Below are positions 47,006-56,093 of a stretch of DNA of 64,000 nucleotides, one piece after another. This stretch comes from Pseudidiomarina woesei (GTDB lineage Bacteria; Pseudomonadota; Gammaproteobacteria; Enterobacterales; Alteromonadaceae). The translations under genes were made by a program, and so were the position numbers. The notes under the pieces are model-generated. The model was not told the DNA's origin. It worked only from the letters and a program-made list of their open reading frames with translations, and made no database searches. Position 1 is the stretch's first letter. Each line of letters begins with the position of its first letter. Location: contig NZ_LIPW01000001.1 of assembly GCF_001418345.1 (NCBI RefSeq), forward strand, positions 470,429 to 534,428. Reading direction: 5' to 3'.

Positions 47006-47341
47006 AGTTCCCAACCAATTTGACTTAACTTTAGGCACAACGACCAAATGTCGTCAGCCTCCCAGTTATTTGAGTGACGAAAAGAGTTTAATCAACACTT
47101 GCAGCTATTACCGATAGAAACCCTACGGTAATAATGCTTCAATACTCCCACGATCGGCGCGACCATGTCAACTACCGATGTCAGCTTAAATTCACTGCAA
47201 ATTAAGATAAACTCTCGTTTACAGCTTCTTAACAGTTATGCATAAATCAGTACTTTGGGTGCATAATTATCATAGCTTTTAGAGTAAAGTTTGCATAACA
47301 AGTTCACGTAAAAATTTGAAAGTACAACGAGCAATTCGACA
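47006..47341. other. Divergent intergenic region, TonB2 operon / priC
   Basis: 336 bases without a supported gene; it must hold promoters for both directions. ATAATTATCATA near 47263 weakly resembles half of a Fur box, as would suit a TonB operon, but it is about 260 nt from the DUF3450 start. I make no operator call. Confidence 0.4.
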
Positions 47342-47638
47342 ATGGCTATGAATCCTGATCTTTACCATCGAATAAATAATGAAATTGAAAACTTAGAACA
47401 ACGCATAAATCGGCTGGCAATAAACGAAGAAAGTTTTTCAGATTGGTTCGATAGCCAACTATTTAGCCAGGATGCAAACGTGCCCAGCGATTATATAGCG
47501 GAGCTACGTCGACAATTAAAAAGTTTGAATAGCGCAACCACGGCGGCGCGCAGCCAGTGGTTATCAGAACACCTAGCGCACCAACTTAGTGCATTGCATC
47601 AAGCTGTACGCTGGTTTGAGCAAAAAAACGAACGTTAG
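47342..47638 (+). CDS. priC: Primosomal replication protein PriC-like
   Basis: 98 residues, all-helical. FDSQLF near residue 50 and QWLSEHLAHQLSALHQAVRWF at the end align with E. coli PriC (RFDRHLF ... AWLAEHLAAQLEAI). PriC binds SSB and helps reload DnaB at stalled forks. Identity is low, so it could be another small helical protein, but spacing of the two motifs fits. Its stop overlaps the kynA stop region by 4 nt on the other strand. Confidence 0.7.
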   Translation: MAMNPDLYHRINNEIENLEQRINRLAINEESFSDWFDSQLFSQDANVPSDYIAELRRQLKSLNSATTAARSQWLSEHLAHQLSALHQAVRWFEQKNER

Positions 47639-48726
47639 TCGTGGCGAAAGTAGAAGCCAAGAGCTTGGCGCACTGAGTTTGGCAACTCCGGCAACGCCGT
47701 TTTCGGCAGCAAATAAGTGGCCATGGCGAAGAAATCTTTAAACACTCGGTTTTGTTCAGTGGTTCGGCGCAAGTAATCATGCCCTGAAGAACCGCCCGTA
47801 CCTATTTTAGTGCCAAGCATACGTTGCACCATCATCGCGTGTTTGTAGCGCCAAATGGTAAGTTTCTCATCCATTTCAGCAAGCGATGTAATCACCTGAT
47901 GTGCCAAATGAAAAGCAGGCTCTTCACGGTATTGCGTAATAAAGAGTGCACTGAGCATTGCGCGCTGAGATAACCTTACTTGGTTGTTTTCTTGTAAAAA
48001 TTTATAACTTTCGTTATCAAACAATGCCGAGAAATTATCCCGATTTGCTTGCAAGCTTGCCAATTCAGTTTCTAGCTGGCTTTCGTCGCTGGCATTTTTT
48101 CTTATAATTTCTTCATCTCTGTCCAGTGCATCTTGCACCGCGCGTTGATAAACATCCCAAAAACTAAAATCGTCGAACTGCAGGAATGGCATGCGTGCCA
48201 ACCAGGCATCAACCCGATCAAACAAATTCGGTTGCTGCTCTAAAGCCTCAAGATATGCTCGGTGTTCATCATTTAAGCGGTTATAGAATGACTGCTGGTC
48301 AAATGCAATGCGGGTGTTACGAGTAAGCCCCAAACGTATTTCTAATTCTTTAAATTGAATACTTTGAAAGCCAGATGCGGGTACAAGATAGTCACGAAAT
48401 TCAAGAAATTCTTGTGGTGTCATGGTCTCAATAACACCGACCTGATCGTTCATCAAGTCTTGAATTGTCAATACTCGGCGCAACCGATGCGCCACAAGTT
48501 GCAACGCTCTATCATCTAACTGTTCTTGGCTAAACTCGGCATGTATGGCTCGTAGCTCGTGCAATACTTGCTTGAACCACAATTCATAAACCTGGTGAAC
48601 AATAATAAATAGCATCTCGTCATGAGCTTCTGGCCCATACATTTTGCTGTGGGGTGATTGTGCATCAAGCAATTTGTCGAGTTGCAGGTAGTCGCCGTAA
48701 TAAACCGGCTTCACATTCTTTGGCAT
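47635..48726 (-). CDS. kynA: Tryptophan 2,3-dioxygenase
   Basis: 363 residues. YGDYLQLDKLL, HDEMLFIIVHQVYELWFKQVLHEL, RRVLTIQDLMNDQVGVIETMTPQEFLEFRDYL, SGFQSIQFKELE, and the heme-ligand region MDEKLTIWRYKHAMMVQRMLGTKIGTGGSSGHDYLRRT. Opens the indole ring to N-formylkynurenine, the first step of tryptophan catabolism. Longer than the short bacterial form (about 280). No kynB or kynU beside it. Confidence 0.93.
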   Translation of the reverse strand: MPKNVKPVYYGDYLQLDKLLDAQSPHSKMYGPEAHDEMLFIIVHQVYELWFKQVLHELRAIHAEFSQEQLDDRALQLVAHRLRRVLTIQDLMNDQVGVIETMTPQEFLEFRDYLVPASGFQSIQFKELEIRLGLTRNTRIAFDQQSFYNRLNDEHRAYLEALEQQPNLFDRVDAWLARMPFLQFDDFSFWDVYQRAVQDALDRDEEIIRKNASDESQLETELASLQANRDNFSALFDNESYKFLQENNQVRLSQRAMLSALFITQYREEPAFHLAHQVITSLAEMDEKLTIWRYKHAMMVQRMLGTKIGTGGSSGHDYLRRTTEQNRVFKDFFAMATYLLPKTALPELPNSVRQALGFYFRHD

Positions 48727-48743
48727 GTCATCCTCGTTAGAAA

Positions 48744-48837
48744 AGCAAAAGCGATATTAGATACTGGATATTTGATATTAGAAACACAAGTCTTTACTGG
48801 TCTAATATCTGATATCAAATAGCTAATATCGCTCTTG
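48744..48837. repeat. ATATTAG-type dispersed repeat forming a full palindrome
   Basis: Left arm GCGATATTAGATACTGGATA (from 48751) and right arm TCTAATATCTGATATCAAATAG ending TAATATCGCTCTTG (48801-48837) are inverted, with about 18 nt between them. Both arms belong to the family seen at 10537, 21655 and 21868. Lies between kynA and the SRP RNA. Confidence 0.82.
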
Positions 48838-48851
48838 ATTCTAACAAGATT

Positions 48852-48966
48852 GGGTGGCGACCTCACCAGCCAGCACCCCGGCACCCACATCCCTAACTAC
48901 GGCTGCTCCCTTCCGGGCCTGACCGGGTTCGCCAGTTCGTGTTGCGGGGGGACCAATGAGGTCACC
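48852..48966 (-). ncRNA. ffs: Signal recognition particle 4.5S RNA
   Basis: On the minus strand the apical domain GGTCAGGCCCGGAAGGGAGCAGCC carries the conserved GGAA-type tetraloop region and the asymmetric loop bound by Ffh. The outer ends pair (GTGACCTCA with TGAGGTCGCCAC), giving the single long hairpin of a bacterial short SRP RNA, about 114 nt. Ends are estimated within a few bases. Partner of Ffh and FtsY in cotranslational membrane targeting. Confidence 0.93.
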
Positions 48967-49047
48967 ATAACGGCGGGCATTATCGCGCAAAGGCAGTCGG
49001 CTAGCAAGGCGCTAAACACTGACTGCCGATTAAATAAACGATTTCGA

Positions 49048-49794
49048 TTATTTCTTGCGATTTAAGCGCTCAGCAATCGCTTGACGAGCTGCTTCAGAGC
49101 TTAATGCTTTGGCAAAAATTTTAGCTTCACGCTCAATACGATCAGCAACAGGCTCGGCCGGTTGCTTGATTAGCTTCTTCGCTGCACGTAAACCGCCATG
49201 AGGTTTGGCTGCTAATGCATCGGCAACCTGTTCTAGGGTATCTTGCAATGCTGCACGAGGGACTACTTTATTTACTAAGCGATATTCCAACGCTGTTTGC
49301 GCATTAAAGTTATCACCTAGCAATAGCAGTTCAGACGCACGCAAATGCCCACAAGCTTGTGGTAGTAACAGGCTTGATGCGGCCTCAGGAACCAAACCCA
49401 GATTAATAAATGGCAGCGCGAATACCGCGTCGTCCGCTGCATAAACCAAGTCACAATGCAGCAAAATAGTGGTGCCAATACCTATGGCCAAGCCGTTCAC
49501 ACCGGCCACTAAAGGTACACTCAGTCGGCTTAAGGTATACAAAAATTCAAATGGCGGCGCGCTATCGTCAAGATCTTCAATGGCTAGAAAATCATGCAGG
49601 TCATTGCCAGCAGTAAAACTATCACCCTCACCAGTTAGCACCACGGCGGCTATTTTGCCATCGCGCTCAGCAGCTTGCAGAGCCGCGCTTAGGGCCGTGT
49701 ACATATCTTGCGTTAAGGCGTTCTTCTTGTCGGTGCGACACAAAGTGAGCCATAACACATTATTGCGTACTTCCTCTTTGACAAAATTACTCAT
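49048..49794 (-). CDS. Enoyl-CoA hydratase/isomerase family protein
   Basis: 248 residues from the second ATG (49794). Crotonase fold: NALTQDMYTALSAAL, LTGEGDSFTAGNDLHDF oxyanion hole, PLVAGVNGLAIGIGTTILLHCDLVYA and LPFINLGLVPEAASSLLLP. The catalytic Glu of the second oxyanion-side motif is Glu in VPEAASS. Shape is closest to isomerase/ECI-like members. It overlaps the FabH-like gene by a few bases, so the two are coupled; a FadR-like site lies upstream of that gene. Confidence 0.85.
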   Translation of the reverse strand: MSNFVKEEVRNNVLWLTLCRTDKKNALTQDMYTALSAALQAAERDGKIAAVVLTGEGDSFTAGNDLHDFLAIEDLDDSAPPFEFLYTLSRLSVPLVAGVNGLAIGIGTTILLHCDLVYAADDAVFALPFINLGLVPEAASSLLLPQACGHLRASELLLLGDNFNAQTALEYRLVNKVVPRAALQDTLEQVADALAAKPHGGLRAAKKLIKQPAEPVADRIEREAKIFAKALSSEAARQAIAERLNRKK

Positions 49795-50878
49795 CGCCAC
49801 GTTTTTCCCAAGCTGCTTTAGTACCTTCGTGTAACGGTAAAATTAAATCCAACGCTGATTTGCCTTGGCTTGGTAGTTGCTCGTTGTTGTCACGAATTGG
49901 CGTAACACGTTGGCCCCACTTAATAATGCCGGCGCCACAGGTTAACCCCCCACCAAACACCGCGGAGACAATTGTATCACCGGGTTTAACAATGCCCTGC
50001 TCCACCGCTTCACAAAACGCAATCGGTAGCGTGGCAGACGACGTATTGCCGTACTTTTGAATATTAATCACTGTTTTTTCTTCCGGCACTTTGCACATTT
50101 TGGCAAGGTAATCAATTAAACGCTTGTTCGCTTGGTGCGGAATTAACGAGTCAATGTCGTCAGTGGTTAGGCCGGTTTCTTCAAATACTTTTTCCACGGC
50201 TGTATTCATGCCTTTAACCGCGCGTTTAAATATTTCTTGGCCAACAAAGTTGAAGGGCATAATACCGTCGAAACCAAAGCGGTCAAAACTCATGCCAAAC
50301 TCAAGCGCCAATACATCACGTGCGTCGGCGTCACAAGTGACATGAGAGGCCAGCAAGCCACATTCGTTTTCACTCGCCTCAAGTACCATAGCGCCAGCGC
50401 CATCACCAAACAGCACCGCACTCTCGCGCTTGGTCCAGTCAAGAATTCGGGTTAAACGCTCGGCACCAATAATTAATACTTTTTTGTGTGCACCGGTGCG
50501 AATGGCTTGAGTGGCATAGTGCATACCATATAAAAAGCTACTGCAGGCGGCGTTTAAGTCAAACGCAGCTGCGGTTTTATTACCTAAGTCGCGCTGTACA
50601 GCCGAAGCTACGTTAGGAATGATTTCGTCAGGTGTGCAGGTACCAACAATAATCAAATCGATGTCTTCAGCTTCTAAACCGGCAGCGGCAAGTGCATTGC
50701 GCGCGGCAACGGTGGCTAGCTTTGAGGTGCCAACTTCGCTGACCCGTCGTTCTTCGATGCCCGTGCGAGTACGAATCCACTCATCTGACGTTTCAAGAAA
50801 AGTTGCTAAATCATCGTTGGTCATCACAGCTGGCGGTAAACACTTACCCCAGCCGGTAATTTCTGCATATATTTTCAC
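49787..50878 (-). CDS. Beta-ketoacyl-ACP synthase III-like protein
   Basis: 363 residues. Thiolase fold with catalytic Cys112 (LNAACSSFLYG), His in LIPHQANKRLI and Asn in YGNTSSATLPIA; FGDGAGAMVLE fits KAS III. It has an insertion (MSFDRFGFDGIMPFNFVGQEIF) and a C-terminal extension of about 30 residues compared with E. coli FabH (317), so it is a paralogue, not the housekeeping gene. GTG start at 50878. May condense acyl-CoA with malonyl-ACP. FadR-like site at 50938-50954. Confidence 0.85.
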   Translation of the reverse strand: MKIYAEITGWGKCLPPAVMTNDDLATFLETSDEWIRTRTGIEERRVSEVGTSKLATVAARNALAAAGLEAEDIDLIIVGTCTPDEIIPNVASAVQRDLGNKTAAAFDLNAACSSFLYGMHYATQAIRTGAHKKVLIIGAERLTRILDWTKRESAVLFGDGAGAMVLEASENECGLLASHVTCDADARDVLALEFGMSFDRFGFDGIMPFNFVGQEIFKRAVKGMNTAVEKVFEETGLTTDDIDSLIPHQANKRLIDYLAKMCKVPEEKTVINIQKYGNTSSATLPIAFCEAVEQGIVKPGDTIVSAVFGGGLTCGAGIIKWGQRVTPIRDNNEQLPSQGKSALDLILPLHEGTKAAWEKRGDE

Positions 50879-50937
50879 GTGTTAAAACCTATAGTCACCT
50901 GTCGTTTTTCGGTATCATAGCACGAATGTTTGGCGGT

Positions 50938-50954
50938 GAAATGTCCGACCATTA
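50938..50954 (-). promoter_or_regulatory. FadR-like operator upstream of the FabH-like operon
   Basis: On the minus strand TAATGGTCGGACATTTC, centre 50946, matches the TGGTCnGACnT core. 60 nt upstream of the GTG and 39 nt upstream of rlmG on the other side. Target by position: the FabH-like/enoyl-CoA hydratase operon. Confidence 0.6.
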
Positions 50955-50992
50955 CAAAAGTGCATGGAAAACAAAATTGATAAGGTTAAGTC

Positions 50993-52117
50993 ATGACAAC
51001 ACTTCGAAGCGCCGCGGGACAGTGGCAACTAAATCGCTACCCCGTTCGCAGTCACGACCCGCTGCAAGCTTGGGACGCTGCAGATGAGTTATTGCATGAC
51101 ATTTTGGCGCAACGCGACGACCAGCATCCATTGCTCGTTAATGATCAATTCGGTGCCCTGCTGCTTCCTTTGGCGGGCTTACCTGTTGCCAGTCAAGCTG
51201 ACTCATACGTAAGCCATTGTGCATGGTATGCCAACTTAGCCAGCAATCAGCTACCGGATACCTTACAGCCGCTGTCGCCGCTTGACAGTGTGCCCGCAGC
51301 CACGGACGTGGTGTATATAAAAATACCTAAAAGCCAAAGTCTACTTGAATTTCAATTAGCAAAACTAGCTGCTGAATTATCCCCTGGCACCCAGCTTTTT
51401 GCGGCGGCGAAAAGTAAGCTGTTTACACCCACTGTGCGTGCGCTATTTGACCAATATTGCACAGATGTCGATGTTTCACTGATGCAACGGAAATGCCGCA
51501 CATTAAGTGCCAAACTACGCTCAACACCTATCTATACTGAGCAGTTTGTTAGCACCTGGCAGGTGCCCGAATTTAACCTATCGCTACAACACCATGCAGG
51601 TGTTTTTGCACGCAACCAGCTGGATATTGGTGCTCGATTTATGCTCAGCAATATGCCCCCAAGTGGCGCTGAACGAGTTATTGATTTGGGTTGTGGTAAC
51701 GGCGTACTTGGCCTGCGCTACGCCCAATTATCGCCCGCTAGCCAGATCACCTGGGTTGATGAGTCGTTCTTAGCCATTGCGTCGACGCGCGCCAATATAG
51801 AGCAAAACCTGACCAGCGCACTTGCAGCTACAACAGAGCACTATAAGGCACAAGTTGATGACTGTTTGGCCCAGCAACACGATCACAGCTGCGATCTCAT
51901 TCTCTGCAACCCACCGTTTCATCAAGAGCACGCAGTGACCGAGCACATTGCCCGACAAATGTTTCGCGATAGTAAGCGAGTTTTACGTAAAAACGGTGAA
52001 CTATGGGTAGTGGCCAACCGTCATTTACCCTATTATCAGCCTTTGAAACGTTTATTTAAGCAAGTGCACCAAGTTGCACAAAACAGTAAATTTGTCATTT
52101 TAAAAGCTCGAGGTTAA
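50993..52117 (+). CDS. rlmG: 23S rRNA (guanine-1835-N2)-methyltransferase RlmG
   Basis: 374 residues (E. coli RlmG 378). The N-terminal half has PLQAWDAADELL and VYIKIPKSQSLLEFQL; the C-terminal methyltransferase has SAM motif IDLGCGNGVLGLRYA and catalytic LILCNPPFHQEHAVTEHIA, then FKQVHQVAQNSKFVILKA. This matches RlmG rather than RsmC. First gene of a plus-strand run rlmG-cyclophilin-ampG-panE with 0-5 nt gaps. Confidence 0.93.
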   Translation: MTTLRSAAGQWQLNRYPVRSHDPLQAWDAADELLHDILAQRDDQHPLLVNDQFGALLLPLAGLPVASQADSYVSHCAWYANLASNQLPDTLQPLSPLDSVPAATDVVYIKIPKSQSLLEFQLAKLAAELSPGTQLFAAAKSKLFTPTVRALFDQYCTDVDVSLMQRKCRTLSAKLRSTPIYTEQFVSTWQVPEFNLSLQHHAGVFARNQLDIGARFMLSNMPPSGAERVIDLGCGNGVLGLRYAQLSPASQITWVDESFLAIASTRANIEQNLTSALAATTEHYKAQVDDCLAQQHDHSCDLILCNPPFHQEHAVTEHIARQMFRDSKRVLRKNGELWVVANRHLPYYQPLKRLFKQVHQVAQNSKFVILKARG

Positions 52118-52119
52118 TC

Positions 52120-52725
52120 ATGCGAACTGCCATAAAACTAGCTGTTTTTATTGTGTTTACGGCTCTATTCGTAACATCTGCAAACACCAATGCAAATACA
52201 GTTCAGCCAAATAACCTATTCCCTAAAGTAAAGTTTGTCACCACAGAAGGTGACATTGTGGTTGAGCTAAACCGCGCCAAAGCACCTATTACCGTGGAAA
52301 ATTTTCTGCAGTACGTGCAAGCCGGCAGCTACAACAACACTATTTTTCATCGCATTATTCCTGGCTTTGTGGTGCAAGGTGGCGGTTACACTGAAAGCTT
52401 TGAAGCCAAAACCATGTTTGACCCTATTTTCAACGAGTCTGGCAACGGTATGTTGAATAACTACGGCACTATTGCAATGGCCCGCGTCAACGACCCGCAC
52501 TCCGCAACGCGTCAGTTCTATTTTAATGTGAATGACAATGAGTCACTTAATCCGTCAACCAAAGGCTGGGGCTACGCTGTGTTTGGCTGGGTTGTTGAAG
52601 GTGAAGCGGTGCTAGAAAAATTGGCAGCGGTGGAAACCGAGTTCTATCACAAGCAAACCGGTTGGCCGAATGTTCCGAAAAACCCGCCGATACTTAAGAA
52701 AATAGAAATTCTACCGCAACAGTAG
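52120..52725 (+). CDS. Periplasmic cyclophilin-type peptidyl-prolyl isomerase
   Basis: 201 residues. Signal peptide to about residue 26 (SANTNANT), then a bacterial cyclophilin: TTEGDIVVELNRAKAPITVENFLQYV, FHRIIPGFVVQGGGYT, GTIAMARVNDPHSATRQFYFNV and FGWVVEGEAVLEKL. PpiA-like. Speeds proline isomerisation in folding envelope proteins. 2 nt after rlmG, 5 nt before ampG. Confidence 0.92.
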   Translation: MRTAIKLAVFIVFTALFVTSANTNANTVQPNNLFPKVKFVTTEGDIVVELNRAKAPITVENFLQYVQAGSYNNTIFHRIIPGFVVQGGGYTESFEAKTMFDPIFNESGNGMLNNYGTIAMARVNDPHSATRQFYFNVNDNESLNPSTKGWGYAVFGWVVEGEAVLEKLAAVETEFYHKQTGWPNVPKNPPILKKIEILPQQ

Positions 52726-52730
52726 GCCCC

Positions 52731-54059
52731 ATGACCTCATCACAGCCTTGGTATAAAGACTTCAGCATTTATCGCGAACCGCGTATTTGGGTTATCTTTG
52801 GGTTTGGCGTTATTAGCGGCTTTCCATGGGTGCTTATCGGCTCCATGCTGTCAGCTTGGCTGCAAGAAGTTGGCGTAGACCGCTCAGCCATAGGGCTATT
52901 TGGTGTGGTATTTGTAGCCTACTCGGTCAATGCCTTGTGGTCACCATTAGTCGACCGCGTCAAAGTGCCGAAGTTGCAGCTCTGGTTTGGGCAACGCCGC
53001 GCCTGGATGCTGCTTTGTTTATTCGCTATTTTGGCCGCTACGCTAACCCTAACCCAACTTGATGTGATCACAGATATTTGGTGGGTGGCGCTCATGGCAC
53101 TCGTCATAGCTATCTTTTCAGCAACTCAAGACGTGGCCATTGATGCCTATCGTATTGAAACCTTTGGCCCGCACGAGGCACGTCTACAATCGGCCGGGGC
53201 GGCCATGGCCACCGCCGGTTGGTGGAGCGGTTACAGTGGGCTTGGCGCTATCCCATTTTTCTTAGTTGATGGCACCAACTTATTTTGGCAAGACGCCTAC
53301 ACAGTATTGTGTTTTGTTATTGGCGCACAAATTTTGTTTGTTATGGCTACCCGTGAATCAACTCGCTACCGCCCCTCTATTCCCCAGTTCAACCGCTGGC
53401 AAGACTGGTTGCTAAGCACTTTGGTAGAGCCGATAACCGAATATTTTAAACGCAGCGGTTGGCGGTTAGCCTTGGGTATGCTGGCGTTTATTTTTCTGTT
53501 TAAAATTGGCGAAGCCTTTCTTGGCCGCATGTCTATTGTGTTCTACAAAGAAATCGGTTTTAGCAACGACGATATTGCCGTGTATTCAAAAATGGTCACC
53601 TGGTGGGTCACCATTATCTTCGCCATTTTAGGTAGTTTTGTTAACTTGAAGCTTGGCATTGTGCGCGGCCTACTTACTGGCGGTATTGCCATGTCGGCAT
53701 CAAATTTAATGTTTGCTTGGATAGCCGGTGTTGGGCCCGACACAAACCTCTTGCTGGCTGCAGTAATCATCGACGGCTTTACCGCCGCCTGGTCAACCGT
53801 GGCTTTTGTGGCCTTTATTAGCTTGTTATGTAATCGCGCCTTTACCGCCACCCAATATGCGTTATTTGCGTCGCTTGGAAATCTTGGGCGTACACTGCTT
53901 TCTTCTTACAGTGGTTACGTTGTTAACTGGCTAAACGGCGACTGGCAATTGTTTTTTATTCTCACAGCAATCATGGTAACCCCAAGTTTGTTAATCTTAC
54001 TGGCGTTGCGCAAGCCGTTAACGCGGCTCGAACAAAATTACCAGCGGGAGCTCAACTAA
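52731..54059 (+). CDS. ampG: Muropeptide permease AmpG-like MFS transporter
   Basis: 442 residues, about twelve helices. FGFGVISGFPWVLIGSMLSAWLQEVGV, NALWSPLVDRVKVPKL, FGQRRAWML, SATQDVAIDAYRIE and LASLGNLGRTLLSSYSGY are AmpG signatures. Imports GlcNAc-anhydroMurNAc peptides released by lytic transglycosylases such as the MltB-like enzyme at 13-14 kb. TAA is followed directly by the panE ATG. Confidence 0.9.
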   Translation: MTSSQPWYKDFSIYREPRIWVIFGFGVISGFPWVLIGSMLSAWLQEVGVDRSAIGLFGVVFVAYSVNALWSPLVDRVKVPKLQLWFGQRRAWMLLCLFAILAATLTLTQLDVITDIWWVALMALVIAIFSATQDVAIDAYRIETFGPHEARLQSAGAAMATAGWWSGYSGLGAIPFFLVDGTNLFWQDAYTVLCFVIGAQILFVMATRESTRYRPSIPQFNRWQDWLLSTLVEPITEYFKRSGWRLALGMLAFIFLFKIGEAFLGRMSIVFYKEIGFSNDDIAVYSKMVTWWVTIIFAILGSFVNLKLGIVRGLLTGGIAMSASNLMFAWIAGVGPDTNLLLAAVIIDGFTAAWSTVAFVAFISLLCNRAFTATQYALFASLGNLGRTLLSSYSGYVVNWLNGDWQLFFILTAIMVTPSLLILLALRKPLTRLEQNYQRELN

Positions 54060-54932
54060 ATGCATTGGCTAGTGGTGGGTACCGGAGCTATTGGCAGCTT
54101 AATGGCTGCAAATTTGCGCCGCATTGGTGAGCACGTGGTTGTTAAGCCGCGTCATGACCAAGCAAAGGTTCAGCTGCTTTACAACGCCCACCAAATGGAA
54201 TTTAACACCGCGCAGTTTCCGCTCACCCAACCCACACAAGTTTTTGCCGCGGTAAAAGCCTACCAAGTAGAAGCCGTGCTTAAGCAATTAAACAGCGCAA
54301 ATTTACCACCTGGCTCGTCATTGATCGTCAGCTACAACGGTATGCTTGATAACGAAGCAAGTCTGCTGCCGCCAAACACCCTTCATTGGGTCACCACACA
54401 CGGTGCTTATCGTCATGACAACGAAGTTATTCACGCCGGAATGGGCGAAAGCTGGCTTGGTTGGGCGCAAGTAGAGCGCGCTTCAAGCGCTCGCCCTATT
54501 GAAGTATTTTCGGTGCTGAACAACGCACTACCGCCATTAAATTGGAGCCCAGCAATTCATCAGCGACGCTGGATTAAGCTTGCCATTAATTGCTTAATTA
54601 ATCCGTTTACGGTTCTTCACAACTGTCGCAACGGCGAACTGCTAAGCCATGATATAAGTGCCGTACAATTACAGGCAGCACAAGAGATTTGTTGGTTAGC
54701 AGCCTATTTTGGGGTGCAGTTGGGTGCCGAAGAGTTAGTCGCTCAAGCGCATCATGTCATCAAAAACACCGCGAACAATTATTCGTCAATGTTAATGGAT
54801 GTGCGCCTGAACCGGCCCACTGAAGTTGACTATTTAAATGGCTTTGTTGTGCGCCAAGCGAAGCTCGCTGGCCACCCTGCTCCCACCAATGAACAACTGT
54901 GGCAGCAGGTGCTTAATATCGCTAACAACTAA
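54060..54932 (+). CDS. panE: 2-dehydropantoate 2-reductase
   Basis: 290 residues. Rossmann start WLVVGTGAIGSLMAANLRRIG, and the ketopantoate reductase catalytic Lys in RRWIKLAINCLINPFTVLHNCRNGEL; NNYSSMLMDVRLNRPTEVDYLNGFVV is the C-terminal substrate motif. NADPH reduction of ketopantoate to pantoate for coenzyme A. Last gene of the rlmG run; convergent with ribB with 6 nt between. Confidence 0.92.
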   Translation: MHWLVVGTGAIGSLMAANLRRIGEHVVVKPRHDQAKVQLLYNAHQMEFNTAQFPLTQPTQVFAAVKAYQVEAVLKQLNSANLPPGSSLIVSYNGMLDNEASLLPPNTLHWVTTHGAYRHDNEVIHAGMGESWLGWAQVERASSARPIEVFSVLNNALPPLNWSPAIHQRRWIKLAINCLINPFTVLHNCRNGELLSHDISAVQLQAAQEICWLAAYFGVQLGAEELVAQAHHVIKNTANNYSSMLMDVRLNRPTEVDYLNGFVVRQAKLAGHPAPTNEQLWQQVLNIANN

Positions 54933-54938
54933 TCTTGC

Positions 54939-56093
54939 TTACTCGCCGTCGGCTTGGGTATCTTCAATAAAGTCGACCACTTCCAAACCAAAACCAGACA
55001 ACGCCGAATAGCGTTTTGGTGAGCTCATTAAACGCATGTCATGAACCCCTAAGTCGGCTAATATTTGTGAACCGATACCTACGTTGCGCGATGCATTTGA
55101 AGCGGCGGCGCTCGGTTTTACTTCACCACGGTCTTCGGCAGCAAAGCTCATCACCTGCTCGAGAATATCGTCTGACGACTGCTGACGCCCAATTACCACT
55201 AACACGCCATCGTTTTCGCCAATGTATTTCATCGCATGGCCAAGCGGCCAACTACGCTTCGCTGCGCGCTCTGTCGCGAACAAATCGTTAAAAGTGTCTT
55301 GCAAATGCACCCGAACATTCACTGCTTTTTCGGCGCTAATTTCACCATGCACTAGCGCGTAATGCACTTGTTTATCAATGGTGTCTTGATAGGTTATCAG
55401 TTCAAATTCGCCATAAGCGGTTGGGAGTTTGCAGTGCGCTTTGCGCTCAACCGTTTTCTCTTTTAACGAGCGGTATTCAATTAAGTCGGCAATGGTGCCA
55501 ATTTTAATGTCGTGTTCAGCCGCAAATTTCTCTAAGTCTGGACGCCGCGCCATGGTGCCGTCTTCATTCAAAATTTCGACGATAACAGCGGCTGGCTCAT
55601 AGCCCGCTAAACGCGCCAAGTCGCAGCCTGCTTCGGTATGTCCGGCACGATTCAAAACACCGCCAGCTTTGGCTTTAAGTGGGAATATGTGGCCAGGCAT
55701 AACTAAATCGGCCGGTTTTGCATCCTTCGCCACCGCAGCTTGCACCGTGCGTGCGCGGTCCGCCGCAGAAATACCAGTGGTGACACCTTCGGCGGCTTCA
55801 ATAGAGACAGTAAAATTGGTGGCATATGGCGAGTTATTTTGATCAACCATGAGCGGCAAGCGTAGTTGTTTACAACGATCTTCAGTAAGCGTTAGACAAA
55901 TCAAGCCCCGACCGTAACGGGCCATAAAATTAATTGCCGCGGGTGTGACACATTCAGCAGCAAGAATAAGATCGCCTTCGTTTTCACGGTCTTCGTCGTC
56001 CATCAAGATAACCATTTTACCCTGACGAATATCTTCAATAATTTCTGCAGCACTATTGAGTGTAGAAGCGTCTGTATTTAACACGTTATTCAC
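54939..56093 (-). CDS. ribB: 3,4-dihydroxy-2-butanone 4-phosphate synthase with degenerate GTP cyclohydrolase II domain (RibBX)
   Basis: 384 residues. N-terminal DHBP synthase (1-205) intact: [35 protein letters not shown]. The C-terminal GCH II-like half keeps the fold (YALVHGEI ... VRVH) but the Zn motif GxxCxxxxxxxxxRCDC is replaced by [19 protein letters not shown]; all three Cys ligands are gone, so GTP cyclohydrolase activity is very unlikely. A separate ribA must exist elsewhere. GTG start at 56093 overlaps the ribD stop (GTGA). Such RibBX proteins are known in Shewanella. Confidence 0.92.
   Translation of the reverse strand: MNNVLNTDASTLNSAAEIIEDIRQGKMVILMDDEDRENEGDLILAAECVTPAAINFMARYGRGLICLTLTEDRCKQLRLPLMVDQNNSPYATNFTVSIEAAEGVTTGISAADRARTVQAAVAKDAKPADLVMPGHIFPLKAKAGGVLNRAGHTEAGCDLARLAGYEPAAVIVEILNEDGTMARRPDLEKFAAEHDIKIGTIADLIEYRSLKEKTVERKAHCKLPTAYGEFELITYQDTIDKQVHYALVHGEISAEKAVNVRVHLQDTFNDLFATERAAKRSWPLGHAMKYIGENDGVLVVIGRQQSSDDILEQVMSFAAEDRGEVKPSAAASNASRNVGIGSQILADLGVHDMRLMSSPKRYSALSGFGLEVVDFIEDTQADGE

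Noticed and set aside
47255-47275. Fur box controlling the TonB2 operon
   Set aside because: Only a partial match, far from the operon start; not strong enough to report as an operator.
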